A stretch of 64,000 nucleotides of DNA, from positions 1,031,016-1,095,015 of the forward strand of contig CBDFIL010000001.1 in assembly GCA_965248075.1 (NCBI GenBank), written 5' to 3'. This DNA is from VXNE01 sp965248075 (GTDB taxonomy: Bacteria > Pseudomonadota > Gammaproteobacteria > Pseudomonadales > Azotimanducaceae). Under the pieces are notes generated by a model. That model saw only the letters and a program-made list of their open reading frames with translations, was not told the DNA's origin and ran no database searches. Positions 9,121 to 18,116 of this stretch are shown one piece after another (positions within the stretch are counted from its first letter, which is position 1; the number at the start of each line of letters is the position of its first letter). A program made the translations under genes and the position numbers.

Positions 9121-9322
9121 ACGGCGCGCGCTGCGCATCGTCGCGCAGGGAGCGTAGCGACCGTAGCGCGATGCGCAACGCGCGCACGTCCCGCCCGGGC
9201 GGGACGCGCGTCGAACACGGCAACCCGCCAACCCGCCAACCCCTCGAAACACCGGAGGCAACGGCCCACTGACCATCCCAGCCAAAATACACGGAACAGC
9301 ACTTGCAGAACCGTGAACAGTC

Positions 9323-9558
9323 CTACAGGCCCACGTGAGGTTCACGCCGCGTTCGAGCCGTTTCGTAGGGGCGACCCTTGCGGTCGCCCGTCCGGGGATC
9401 GTGCATGAATTCGAGACGGGACGGGACAAGCCCGTCCCCTACAGGCCCACGTGAGGTTCACGCCGCGTTCGAGCCGATTCGTAGGGGCGACCCTTGTGGT
9501 CGCCCGTCCCGGGATCGTGCATGAATTCGAGACGGGACGGGACAAGCCCGTCCCCTAC
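9323..9558. repeat. BIME array, remainder of unit 7 and units 8-9
   Basis: The array continues in phase after the IS, with GTAG heads at 9365 and 9481. It ends with CTAC at 9555-9558. That CTAC is, on the minus strand, the GTAG head whose TAG is the stop codon of the downstream ABC exporter gene. Confidence 0.9.
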
Positions 9559-11570
9559 AGCGGCCCTTCCCGTCCACCCCCGGGGCCGAATCCGGGCATG
9601 CCGCCCTCGTCGTCGTCCGGCGGTCCCTGCCAGCGCGCCGACGGATCCGGCACGGACGCGTCTTCGCCGCCCTGCAGTTCCGCCGCGACCGCGCTGTCCT
9701 GGAACTGCAGTTCGTGCAGCGTGTAGTAGATGCCGCGCTGCGCGATCAACTCGTCGTGCGTGCCGTGCTCCTGCACCGTCCCCCGGTGCAGCACCAGCAC
9801 GCGGTCGCACTCCTGGATGGTCTGCAGCCGGTGCGCGATGACGATGGACGTACGCCCTTCGGTGATGCGGTGCAGTGCGTCCTGGATGGCGAGTTCGGAC
9901 CCGGTGTCTATGCTGGAGGTGGCCTCGTCGAGCACCAGGATTTCGGGGTCCGCGGCAAGTACCCGCGCGAACGCCAGAAGTTGCTGCTGGCCCTGGGAGA
10001 GGTTGTGGCCCCGCTCCGCGAGCACCGTGTCATAGCCGTCCGGCAATCGGCGGATGAAGGGGTCGGCATTGACCGCGCGCGCGGCCCATTGTGCGCGCTC
10101 GGTCGTGATGGCCGGGTCGTTCAGGGCGATGTTCTCGAGCACCGTCCCCGAGAAGACGTGGAAGTCCTGCAATACCACCCCGATGCGCTGGCGCAGATGC
10201 CGCGTCGCGATGGCGTTCACATCCAGCCCGTCGAGGAAGATCATCCCGTCGTCGAAGTCGTAGAACCGCGCCAGGAGCCGGATCACCGTGCTCTTGCCCG
10301 AACCGGTCGGGCCGACGATGGCCAATTTCTCGCCCGGCGCGATGCGGAAGGACACGTCCTTGAGGATGTCCTCCCCACCGGGATAGGCGAAGTGCACGTG
10401 GCGGAACTCGATCTCGCCGCGCAGACGGTCCGGCAGAGGCGCCGGCCGTTCCGGTTCGTGGATGCGTTCGTCCCAGTCGAGGGCCTGGAAGATGCGCTCT
10501 CCCGACGCCATGGAGCGGAACAGCGTGTTGAACTGCTGCCCCACCGCCACCACCGGATTGATCATCATGTTGATGTACTGATTGAACAGGATCATCGATC
10601 CCAGCGACATCGCCTCCTGCACCACTTCGCCCCCCGCGTACCAGACGATGGCCGCCGTGGCGACGCTGGCAAGGCTCGTATTGAAGGTCTCGAAGACGAC
10701 CTCGTGATCGATGGCGCGGAACTCCTGGCGGCGGTTCTCCTGGTTGCGCCGCCGGTACTCCTGCGCGTTCGCCGCCTCGCGACCGGACAGCTGCACCACC
10801 TCGATACCCATCAGGTCTTCCTGCATGTACTGGTTCAGCCCCGATACCGAGTCGCGCACGAGCCGGAAGATCTCGCGCATCGCCACCCGGAAGGCATACG
10901 TCGCCGCCGCCGCCACCGGGATGACCAGCAGCAGGACGCCCGTCACCTCCGTGCTGATGTGGAACATGAGGAACAGGGCCAGGAAGAACGGCACGAACTC
11001 CCCGGCCAGCATGCCAAAGCCGAGCAGCAGTTCGAACAGGTTCTCCACGTCGTTCGTGACCCGCGTCATGACCCGGCCCACGGCGACACGGTCGTAGAAC
11101 GACGCCGGCTTGTGCTCGAGCGCCGCGAACAGGTCGAGCCGCAGGTCCCGCAACGCCTTGAGCGCGCTGCTCGCGAGCGTCAGCCGATGGGCGAACATGA
11201 GCACCGCCTGCGCCAGCACGAGCGCGACGAACAGCAACGTGGCGGCGGTCAGGGGCTCCACGCCCAGGGTCCCCGCCAGCGACTGCGTGGCGTCGATCAG
11301 GCCGTAGTCCGGCATGTCCGCGGCGGAGGCATTCGGGACGAGGATCGTGTCGACGACCACGCGTCCCTGGATGACCGGCAGCAGCACGCTCATGGCGGCC
11401 GCGCCCACGACCAGGACGAGGCTCGCGAAGAGCGTGATGCGATAGGGCTTCATCCAGCCGAGCAGCCGCGCAAACAGGCGCAGGTTCAGGGCCTGGTGGG
11501 TCAACTCCGCATCGAACGCCGAGTGGTCCCGCACGGCGGCGTCGCGCGCGCTGTCCGCGGCCGTCGTCAC
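9555..11570 (-). CDS. ABC exporter half-transporter, catalytically complete subunit
   Basis: A 671-residue half-transporter: six-helix transmembrane domain (about residues 40-340) plus nucleotide-binding domain. Walker A is GPTGSGKST, the signature is LSQGQ, and Walker B with the catalytic glutamate is ILVLDEATSSID. The GTG start overlaps the stop of the preceding gene by four bases (GTGA), so the two are translationally coupled and probably form a heterodimeric lipid/multidrug-type exporter. The C-terminus carries an unusual acidic, Gly-rich tail. The stop codon lies in a repeat head. The substrate is unknown. Confidence 0.9.
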   Translation of the reverse strand: MTTAADSARDAAVRDHSAFDAELTHQALNLRLFARLLGWMKPYRITLFASLVLVVGAAAMSVLLPVIQGRVVVDTILVPNASAADMPDYGLIDATQSLAGTLGVEPLTAATLLFVALVLAQAVLMFAHRLTLASSALKALRDLRLDLFAALEHKPASFYDRVAVGRVMTRVTNDVENLFELLLGFGMLAGEFVPFFLALFLMFHISTEVTGVLLLVIPVAAAATYAFRVAMREIFRLVRDSVSGLNQYMQEDLMGIEVVQLSGREAANAQEYRRRNQENRRQEFRAIDHEVVFETFNTSLASVATAAIVWYAGGEVVQEAMSLGSMILFNQYINMMINPVVAVGQQFNTLFRSMASGERIFQALDWDERIHEPERPAPLPDRLRGEIEFRHVHFAYPGGEDILKDVSFRIAPGEKLAIVGPTGSGKSTVIRLLARFYDFDDGMIFLDGLDVNAIATRHLRQRIGVVLQDFHVFSGTVLENIALNDPAITTERAQWAARAVNADPFIRRLPDGYDTVLAERGHNLSQGQQQLLAFARVLAADPEILVLDEATSSIDTGSELAIQDALHRITEGRTSIVIAHRLQTIQECDRVLVLHRGTVQEHGTHDELIAQRGIYYTLHELQFQDSAVAAELQGGEDASVPDPSARWQGPPDDDEGGMPGFGPGGGREGPL

Positions 11571-13435
11571 GCCTCGCTCCCCGCGGCGGATCTGAGCGCG
11601 GGCGCTTCCGCGTCCAGGTCGTGCAGCAGCCGGCTCTTGCGGGCCCGGTCGCGGTCCTGGTTGCTCTGCACCGCCTCGAGGTCGGCGTAGTAGCCGCCCC
11701 GCGCCAGCAGTTCGGCATGCGTCCCGGACTCCAGCACGTGGCCGTTGTCGATCACATAGATCCGGTCGGCGTGGCGCGACGTGGAGACACGATGCGACAC
11801 CAGCAGCGTCGTACGCCCCCGGCGCAGTCGCCGCAGGTTGCCGAGGATCCGCTCCTCGGTCTGCGTATCGACGCTCGAGAAGCAGTCGTCCAGCAGCAGC
11901 ACCGGGGCATTCCGGATCAGCCCACGCGCCAGGGTGGCGCGTTGCTTCTGGCCGCCCGAGAGCGTGATGCCGCGCTCCCCCACCACCGTGTCGAGGCCTT
12001 CGGCCAGCTCCCGCAGCGTGTCGCCGAGTCCCGCCGCGTCCGCCGCGCCGACGATCTCCTCGTCGCCGCGCGCGGGATCGTCGTAGGTCAGGTTGTCGCG
12101 CAGCGTCGTCGAGAACAGGAAGGGATCCTGCGGCACGAGCGTAACGGCCTCGCGCAGGCGCGCCAGCGGCAGGTCGCACACGTCCCGACCGTCCAGGAAG
12201 ACCATGCCCGGCGGCGTATCGAGCAATCGCACGGCCGCCTTCAGCAACGTGGACTTGCCGGCTCCCACGCGGCCGAGCAGCGCCACGGTTTCGCCGCCGT
12301 GCACGACGAGTTCGATGCCATCGATGGTCGGCCGGGCAGCCCCGGGGTGCGCATATCGGAACCCCTCGAAGGAGAGCCGTCCCCGTACCTCCGCCAGCGC
12401 CGCGCCCGTCGCCGCGTCCGACACCTCACGCGGCGTGTCGAGCACCTCGAAGATGCGTTGCGTCCCGGCCGCCGCCGCGGTGAACAGGGACAGGGACCAT
12501 CCGATCGACGTGATGGACCCGGAGACCATCATGAGATAGGCGGAGAAGGCGGTGAACTCGCCCACCGTGAGCGCACCCGCCAGCACGAGCGAGCCGCCGT
12601 GAAACAGGATGATGATGGGCGAGATCGGGACCAGTACGGACAGGGCCAGGTTCATGAAGCCCTGGTACCGCGTAGACCGATACACCGTCTGGGCATAGTG
12701 GGTGCCCACCTGCCGAAAGCGTGCGATCTCGTGGTCTTCCTGCGCCATCGCCTGGATCGTGCGGATGCCGTTGAGGTTCTCCTGCGTGAAGGCGGTGACG
12801 TCCGCCATCGCCTCCTGCCGATCCCGGTAGTAGGGGAACATCCCGCGCGCCATCACGAAGGCGGTGAGCGCGACGACCGGCAGGGGGATCACGACCCAGG
12901 CGGTCAACTCCGGCGACATGTCGATCATGAAATAGAGGCCGGCCACGAGCGTGAACACAACCAGGATGATCGTGACCCAACCGAACGACACCACCATGCG
13001 CACCATGGCGATGTCGTTGACGGCGCGCGACATGAGGTCGCCGGTACCGAAACGATTGAAGAAGGCGGGGCCCTGGTACTGCACGTGGTTGAACAGCCGC
13101 TTGCGCAGGTCATACGCGATCGAGATCGATATCCGCCGCAGCACGCGCCGCGACAGCACGTAGATGCCGAATCGCGCGGCGACGATGGCGAGGATGGCGA
13201 GCGCCGGCATGGCCAGGTTCGGTTCGAGGCCGTCGTCGACAAGACTGTCGATCGCCGTCTTCACGAACTGCGGCACGAGGGCATCGGCGAGCCGCGTCAC
13301 CAGCAATCCCGCGAGCGCGGCCCCGAGTACCCAGGCATGGCGCCCGGCATACGGCAGGAGGCGTTTCAGGTGGCCGAGGTGCCGCGCCGAGGCGCGCGCG
13401 CGACGCGGACCCGGAACGCGGAACTCGTTTCTCAC
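11567..13435 (-). CDS. ABC exporter half-transporter, subunit with degenerate site
   Basis: A 622-residue MsbA/LmrA-like half-transporter with a transmembrane domain at about residues 30-320. Walker A is GRVGAGKST and the signature LSGGQKQRATLARGL. After Walker B, the catalytic glutamate is replaced by aspartate (VLLLDDCFSSVD), whereas the partner has LDEATSS. Such asymmetry is characteristic of heterodimeric exporters (TM287/288, BmrCD type), where one ATP site is degenerate. The start is GTG. It is first in a two-gene operon and divergent from the alpha/beta hydrolase across a 253-bp gap. Confidence 0.9.
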   Translation of the reverse strand: MRNEFRVPGPRRARASARHLGHLKRLLPYAGRHAWVLGAALAGLLVTRLADALVPQFVKTAIDSLVDDGLEPNLAMPALAILAIVAARFGIYVLSRRVLRRISISIAYDLRKRLFNHVQYQGPAFFNRFGTGDLMSRAVNDIAMVRMVVSFGWVTIILVVFTLVAGLYFMIDMSPELTAWVVIPLPVVALTAFVMARGMFPYYRDRQEAMADVTAFTQENLNGIRTIQAMAQEDHEIARFRQVGTHYAQTVYRSTRYQGFMNLALSVLVPISPIIILFHGGSLVLAGALTVGEFTAFSAYLMMVSGSITSIGWSLSLFTAAAAGTQRIFEVLDTPREVSDAATGAALAEVRGRLSFEGFRYAHPGAARPTIDGIELVVHGGETVALLGRVGAGKSTLLKAAVRLLDTPPGMVFLDGRDVCDLPLARLREAVTLVPQDPFLFSTTLRDNLTYDDPARGDEEIVGAADAAGLGDTLRELAEGLDTVVGERGITLSGGQKQRATLARGLIRNAPVLLLDDCFSSVDTQTEERILGNLRRLRRGRTTLLVSHRVSTSRHADRIYVIDNGHVLESGTHAELLARGGYYADLEAVQSNQDRDRARKSRLLHDLDAEAPALRSAAGSEA

Positions 13436-13674
13436 ACCGCGGGCCCGCGCCCCGCCGGTCCGGGAATCCGGGCGGGTGTGCTGCGGAAGCGGAGCCGGGA
13501 CGCTTGCATGTTGCCGGGCGGGTACCGCGAGATGGGATGACCGCTCATGTTACTCGACCGAGGGCCGCGGCTGACGCGAAGCGCCGCACCGCGGACTCCG
13601 TGCAACGGTCCCGTCCAGGTCCCCGAACGGGCCCGAACGGGCGTTCCGAGGCGCGCCAATGCGTCAACGACGTT

Positions 13675-13680
13675 TATAAT
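13675..13680 (+). promoter_or_regulatory. -10 box TATAAT very close to a start codon
   Basis: A perfect TATAAT ends only eight bases before the ATG at 13689. Transcription would then begin at or within a base or two of the start codon, giving a leaderless or nearly leaderless mRNA. No Shine-Dalgarno sequence is present between them. Confidence 0.5.
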
Positions 13681-13688
13681 CCGCCGCC

Positions 13689-14609
13689 ATGCCCCGCCGC
13701 GGTCCCACTTCCCACGTCTACTTCTCGCAACGCCTGCGTCTGCACTATGTGGACTGGGGCAACGAGGATGCGCCGCCGATGCTCCTGGTGCACGGGGGCC
13801 GCGACCATTGCCGCAACTGGGACTGGGTGGCCGAGGATCTCTCGCGCGACTACCACATCATCGCGCCGGACCTGCGCGGACACGGCGACTCCCAGTGGAT
13901 GATCGGCGGCGACTACAACCAGATCGACTACATCTACGACATCGCGCAACTGCTGCGCCAGACGAAGATGACGCCGGTGACCATCATCGGGCACTCCCTG
14001 GGGGGCTCCGTGTCCCTCGCCTACAGCGGCGTGTACCCGGAGACCGTCACGCAGCTCGTTTCCATCGAGGGCATGGGACCGCCGCCCAGCATCACCGGCG
14101 GACGCGAGAGATGGGACATGCACACCCGCCTGCAGGACTGGGTGAAGAGCCTGCGTCAGTTGGCGGGCCGACTGCCGCGCCGCTATCCGACGCTGGAGGA
14201 GGCGTTCCAGCGCATGCAGACGGAGAACCCGCACCTCTCGGAGACGCAGGCCCGTCACCTGACCATCCACGGCAGCAACCAGAACGAGGACGGCACCTAC
14301 AGCTGGAAGTTCGACAACTACGTCCGCACGTTCCCGCCGATCGGCCTCTCGCCGAAGCAGACGCAGGCGCTGTACGCGCGCATCGCCTGCCCGACGCTCC
14401 TGGTCTACGGCGCCGAATCCTGGGCCTCGAATCCGGCCGCGGACGGGCGCGCCGACACGTTCGCCGATGTGCGCGTCGAGCGCATCGACAACGCCGGCCA
14501 CTGGGCGCACCACGACCAGCTGGACACCTTCCTCGCGATCCTGCGCGACTTCCTGGGAAGGAGCCCTCAGCCGGGGAGCGCGAAGGGCGTGCCCCTCGCA
14601 GAAGAGTGA
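13689..14609 (+). CDS. alpha/beta hydrolase
   Basis: A 306-residue alpha/beta-hydrolase fold protein. The oxyanion region is VHGGRDHCRNW, the nucleophile elbow GHSLGG with Ser103, an acid is likely in the LLVYGAESW region, and the catalytic His in NAGHWAHHDQ. There is no signal peptide, so it is cytoplasmic. The family hydrolyses esters, amides or epoxides; the substrate cannot be told. The stop overlaps the start of the next gene by four bases (GTGA), so the two are co-translated. Confidence 0.85.
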   Translation: MPRRGPTSHVYFSQRLRLHYVDWGNEDAPPMLLVHGGRDHCRNWDWVAEDLSRDYHIIAPDLRGHGDSQWMIGGDYNQIDYIYDIAQLLRQTKMTPVTIIGHSLGGSVSLAYSGVYPETVTQLVSIEGMGPPPSITGGRERWDMHTRLQDWVKSLRQLAGRLPRRYPTLEEAFQRMQTENPHLSETQARHLTIHGSNQNEDGTYSWKFDNYVRTFPPIGLSPKQTQALYARIACPTLLVYGAESWASNPAADGRADTFADVRVERIDNAGHWAHHDQLDTFLAILRDFLGRSPQPGSAKGVPLAEE

Positions 14610-15694
14610 CCCACGCAGACGTCGTCCGCGCGCTGCACGAGAGTCCGCAGCGCGGCGTCTTCGCGGTCTCGGGCGGCGGCTCCCTGCTACTCTCGGACCT
14701 GCTGTGCGTTCCGGGCGCCTCAGGCACCGTCGTGTACGGGGCCGTTCCCTATTCCCGGGCAGCGCTCGCAGCCTTCATCGGCGCCGAGCCCGACGCCGCA
14801 TGCAGTCCCACCACCGCCCGCGACCTCGCCATGCGGGCGTTCCTGCAGGCATCGAGCCTGGACCCGGGCCCGCAGCGCTTCGGCTTCGCGATCACGGCGA
14901 GCCTCGCCACGAATCGGACGAAGGCCGGGGAACACCGGGTTCACCTCGCCATGCAGACCGCGTCCGTCACGCGCACCTGGTCGCTGCATCTGGCCAAGGG
15001 CGCGCGTGATCGGGCGACAGAGGAACGTCTGGTGGCGGACGTTGCCGTGCACGCGCTGGCCGAGTCCTGCGGCATCCCCAGCACGACGCCCGAGTTGCTG
15101 GACGACGAGGCCCTGGACGCCCACGCGGCCCCCGGCGACGAGGCGTGGCAGGCCCTGCTGGCCGACCGGCAACAACTCGTCGGCGGCGCCGACGCCCGCG
15201 CCGTCTTCCCCGGGGCGTTCGACCCCCTGCATGCGGGACACCGCCAGATGGCGCAACTCGCGGCCGAACGGCTTGAGGTCCCGGTCACCTACGAGATCTG
15301 CATCCGCAACGTCGACAAGCCGCCGCTCAACTTCCACGACATGCGCGAGCGGGCCGCGCCGTTCACCGAAGAAGCGGTCTGTTTCACGAATGCAGCGACG
15401 TTCGTCGAGAAGGCGCGCCTGTTCCCGGGCGTCACGTTCATCGTTGGCACGGACACGATCCGGCGCATCGCCGACCCGAAGTACTACGTCACGGGAGATG
15501 TGTCCGCCGCAGTCGAAGAGATGGCGCGACAGGGCTGCCGCTTCCTCGTCTTCGGACGCCAGGACGGCGCGCGCTTCGTCACCCCCGACGAGCTCGCGCT
15601 GCCGGCCGGACTGCGCGGGCTCTGCGAGGGGGTGGCAGAGGCCGATTTTCGCAACGACCTGTCGTCAACGGAGCTTCGCTCCCGGTCGCGCTGA
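14606..15694 (+). CDS. CinA-like domain fused to a NadD-like nucleotidyltransferase
   Basis: About 362 residues from a GTG start. The N-terminal half (VRALHESPQRGVFAVSGGGS, later FGFAITASLATNRTKAGEHR) resembles the CinA C-terminal/PncC amidase-like fold. The C-terminal half begins FPGAFDPLHAGHRQMA, the (H/T)xGH motif of cytidylyltransferase-like adenylyltransferases such as NadD, and contains FIVGTDTIRR. This pairing suggests a role in NMN or pyridine-nucleotide metabolism or repair, but that is inference. It is coupled to the upstream alpha/beta hydrolase. Confidence 0.7.
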   Translation: MTHADVVRALHESPQRGVFAVSGGGSLLLSDLLCVPGASGTVVYGAVPYSRAALAAFIGAEPDAACSPTTARDLAMRAFLQASSLDPGPQRFGFAITASLATNRTKAGEHRVHLAMQTASVTRTWSLHLAKGARDRATEERLVADVAVHALAESCGIPSTTPELLDDEALDAHAAPGDEAWQALLADRQQLVGGADARAVFPGAFDPLHAGHRQMAQLAAERLEVPVTYEICIRNVDKPPLNFHDMRERAAPFTEEAVCFTNAATFVEKARLFPGVTFIVGTDTIRRIADPKYYVTGDVSAAVEEMARQGCRFLVFGRQDGARFVTPDELALPAGLRGLCEGVAEADFRNDLSSTELRSRSR

Positions 15695-15711
15695 CGCCGC
15701 GCCGCGCCGTC

Positions 15712-16881
15712 TTAGAACTTCCCGCGCTTCGGAGGCGCCCAGACCGTGGCGAACTCGATGCTCGGCGGTGTGGCCGTGGAAAGGACCCGGTCGCCGCGAC
15801 TGGCAGTGCCGTCCATGGAGAGGGTCTCCGCAACGCTGAACTTCTCCTGCACCGAGGCCACCCGGACGGTGCCGATCTGGCTGTCCATGGAGCCGAGGCT
15901 GATTCCCGTTTCCGGATCGATCAACTCCTCGCCCACCGACACTACGGTCAGCACGTCGCCCACCGACACGACGCCCCGACCGAGGTTGGTCCACACCTGG
16001 CCGCCGTCCGCTCTGACCACGCTGCCCGATGCCGGTTCCGCGCCGATTTCCTTGACCAGCTCGTAGATGCCCTTGTTGACCCCGGCGATCACGGCCTGGC
16101 CGATGGGCGTCTTCGAGTAGCTCGAGAAGAAGCCCCCGAGACCGCCGCCCCCGCCGATCACGAGGCCACCGAACGTCAGCCCCCGCTCGCGGATGATCGA
16201 CTCGATCTGTTTGGTGTAGACGACCTCGGTGGTCTCGGCGTCGACGAGGCGAAAGTTCATGCCCACCCGACCCTCGCTGGACTTCATGCCCACCGCGCCC
16301 AGCACGGCCGGGAGGCGGTTGGACACCAGGCCACCGAGACCGCCGCCCTTCTTGCTGGAGACATTGGCTTCGTAGTCCGTGACGACCACCTGCACGAGGA
16401 ATCGGGCGCCGAGGACATTCCCCGTCTTCGCCCCGGACGGCCTGGAGACCCGTTCCGACGTGACCAGATCCTGCTCCTGCAGCACCGAGTCCAACGCCTG
16501 GCGCTCGAGTAGCCGGAACCGACCCGTGCGGTTCATGACATCGGTGACGATCGCCTCGATGCCGTTGACCGGAACCAGGTTGGCGTGATCCGTCTCCCAG
16601 GTCACGCTTCCCCCTTCCGGTCCGACGATCTGGAAGCTCGACGCGGAACTGGTGTTGTCCACCGGAAGCACGGCCACACGCGACCGCCCGCCGTCGTAGT
16701 CGCCCCACTCCAGGTTGACGAGGTACTTCGCTTCGACGGCATCGATGGATTCGGGCAACGGCAGCTTCGACTGCTGGCCCACCGCGTAGGCCAGGTACTC
16801 TGCCTGGGCGGTCCCGCAGATCAGCAGACCCGTACACAATGCAAGCACTCCTGAACTCGGCGCTCTCATCTTTTTCACCAT
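15712..16881 (-). CDS. CsgG/HfaB-like secreted protein
   Basis: About 389 residues. A signal peptide (VLALCTGLLICGTAQA) is followed by a CsgG-type domain: SRVAVLPVDNTS, IEAIVTDVMNRTGRFRLLERQALDSVLQEQDL and LGARFLVQVVVTDYE. A Gly-rich segment (LTFGGLVIGGGGGLGGFF) and a C-terminal domain come next. CsgG forms the outer-membrane pore for curli, but many homologues only bind peptidoglycan or assist surface structures. No curli subunit genes are adjacent. The cysteine in the signal region is not followed by a convincing lipobox. The start is ATG 16881, with an in-frame ATG four codons later. Confidence 0.7.
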   Translation of the reverse strand: MVKKMRAPSSGVLALCTGLLICGTAQAEYLAYAVGQQSKLPLPESIDAVEAKYLVNLEWGDYDGGRSRVAVLPVDNTSSASSFQIVGPEGGSVTWETDHANLVPVNGIEAIVTDVMNRTGRFRLLERQALDSVLQEQDLVTSERVSRPSGAKTGNVLGARFLVQVVVTDYEANVSSKKGGGLGGLVSNRLPAVLGAVGMKSSEGRVGMNFRLVDAETTEVVYTKQIESIIRERGLTFGGLVIGGGGGLGGFFSSYSKTPIGQAVIAGVNKGIYELVKEIGAEPASGSVVRADGGQVWTNLGRGVVSVGDVLTVVSVGEELIDPETGISLGSMDSQIGTVRVASVQEKFSVAETLSMDGTASRGDRVLSTATPPSIEFATVWAPPKRGKF

Positions 16882-17203
16882 CGGTCGGTTGGCCAAAGAG
16901 GGATCGACCGGATTGTACAACCCCGCCCGCCTGGTCGAAGTTGGCCAACGTGAACGCGGGCTGAACGTCGAGCAGTCTCATTCGCCGCCGTTCTCGACAC
17001 GCTGGCCAGACCCGCAGGGGCGTCTGTGTGCGAGAAAAGCCGGCCGGCGCGTAGGAAGGCCCAGTACGCCTTCGGCCAAGTCCAGCGGGTGGGACTAGAA
17101 TGGTCGCCGAGCAACGGCGGACATCGTCTCCGGACTGCCCGGTTCGGCATCCACCGTGCTTTCTGCCCACTTGGCGAGAGGAGGGGGATTGCGAGGGAAC
17201 GAC

Positions 17204-17707
17204 ATGCCTACAGATATTTTCATCGTGACTGCCGTGGTGTCCGTCATCGGACTGATCCTGGCCGTTTCGACGGCGACCTTCAAGGGCGGGAAGTGGGTGG
17301 GCGCGGTCAACGAGCACAAGTCCACCACGGTCAATTTCATGAAGGAGATCCGAGACAAGCTGGACCTGATCTTTGATCGTCTTCCAGCGAGCGGCACCAT
17401 GTCTTCCGGCAGCCCGCTGCGTCTAAACGATCTTGGCCGGCGTATTTCGGACACCCTTGACCTGACCGAATGGGTGCAAGCGACTGCCGCCCAGGTCAAA
17501 GATCAGGTCGCCGGCAAGAGCGCCTACGATATCCAGCAGTTCTGTTTCGACTACGTGCGCAACAAGCTTGAGCTGGATGCGGAGCAGGACGCGAAGATCA
17601 AGAGCTGCGCGTTCGAGAACGGGCTCACCCTCGCCAGCGTGCGTGACGTTCTCGCGATTGAGTTGCGCGACGTTCTGCTAGCCCGCATTTCTCACCAGGG
17701 GCCGTGA
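17204..17707 (+). CDS. hypothetical membrane-anchored protein, tail supplied by a MITE
   Basis: 167 residues. One N-terminal membrane helix (FIVTAVVSVIGLILAVSTATF) is followed by a soluble, mostly helical domain (MKEIRDKLDLIFDRLPAS, then VKDQVAGKSAYDIQQFCFDYVRNK). I do not recognise the family. The ATG follows GCGAGGG by about ten bases. The last nine codons (ARISHQGP and stop) lie inside the terminal inverted repeat of the element at 17679-17956, so the native C-terminus was probably replaced by the insertion. Confidence 0.6.
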   Translation: MPTDIFIVTAVVSVIGLILAVSTATFKGGKWVGAVNEHKSTTVNFMKEIRDKLDLIFDRLPASGTMSSGSPLRLNDLGRRISDTLDLTEWVQATAAQVKDQVAGKSAYDIQQFCFDYVRNKLELDAEQDAKIKSCAFENGLTLASVRDVLAIELRDVLLARISHQGP

Positions 17708-17956
17708 TGATCGCGGAGGATTTTGGCCCTGTGCGCACGACGCTTGCGTCGCGCTCGCCGACCGAGAGCATAGCGGGGACTACGGTTGAGGGAGCACGTG
17801 CGCAAGCACGGGCCCGTGTGTACACGGGGCCAAAAGACCCGGAAGGGCGCGGCCAGCGCAGTCCGCAATCGGCACGATCATCGACATCGCGGTCAACTTC
17901 GTGAAACCCAAGAGCTTTTTGACGCCGACAAGCGGCTTGGTGAGAAATGCGGGCTA
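17679..17956. repeat. MITE-like element with 19-bp terminal inverted repeats, long copy
   Basis: TAGCCCGCATTTCTCACCA at the left is repeated as its exact reverse complement at the right end (17938-17956). At 278 bp it shares ends and most of one half with the 165-bp element at 32186-32350, in reverse orientation. The long copy holds about 115 extra bases with a further inverted repeat around GGCCCTGTGCGCAC / GTGCGCAAGCACGGGCC. No transposase is inside; mobilisation in trans is inferred. Confidence 0.8.
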
Positions 17957-17957
17957 G

Positions 17958-18116
17958 GCGACAAAGAGCCACCCGAATAGCCCAGGCGGGGCTGCGTTCG
18001 CCACAAGAGACGCAACACATCTGGTGGCGCAAGGCGTGGCCCTTGAAGGCTACACTCGACTCGGTGACGCCGTCGCGTGGGTTGCCGAGCAACGCGGCCA
18101 GGACACGTCGGCGTGA
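17958..18116 (+). pseudogene. possible 3' gene remnant before the methylase
   Basis: Directly after the MITE an open frame runs to TGA at 18114-18116 (ending LGDAVAWVAEQRGQDTSA), and its stop overlaps the methylase ATG (TGATG). It has no start of its own, so it may be the tail of a gene cut by the MITE. Weak evidence. Confidence 0.3.

Larger units (their letters stand above)
7632..9322 (+). mobile_element. complete IS110-family insertion sequence
   Basis: The array phase jumps by exactly 1,692 bases between units 7 and 8 (7557+116 versus 9365), which fixes the insertion length. The left junction is CCCGTCC-CT-GTACGCTTC and the right is GAACAGTC-CT-ACAGGCCC, consistent with a CT core and no target duplication, as in IS110/IS621. 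The element contains a 226-bp non-coding left end, one DEDD transposase gene and a 200-bp right end. The left flank has one C fewer than other units and than the sister insertion at 19367. IS110 members enter specific sequences, and IS621 of E. coli also enters REP palindromes. Confidence 0.92.

Noticed and set aside
6861..9558. Possible CRISPR or minisatellite coding array
   Set aside because: Units are 116 bp with identical interiors; the structure is paired hairpins with GTAG heads, i.e. BIMEs.
9714..13540. Two long plus-strand frames over the ABC exporter genes
   Set aside because: Shadow frames: the minus strand carries complete ABC domains with correct motifs.
17786..17980. Small frames within the long MITE
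   Set aside because: They consist of the element's inverted repeats and have no start signal or homology.
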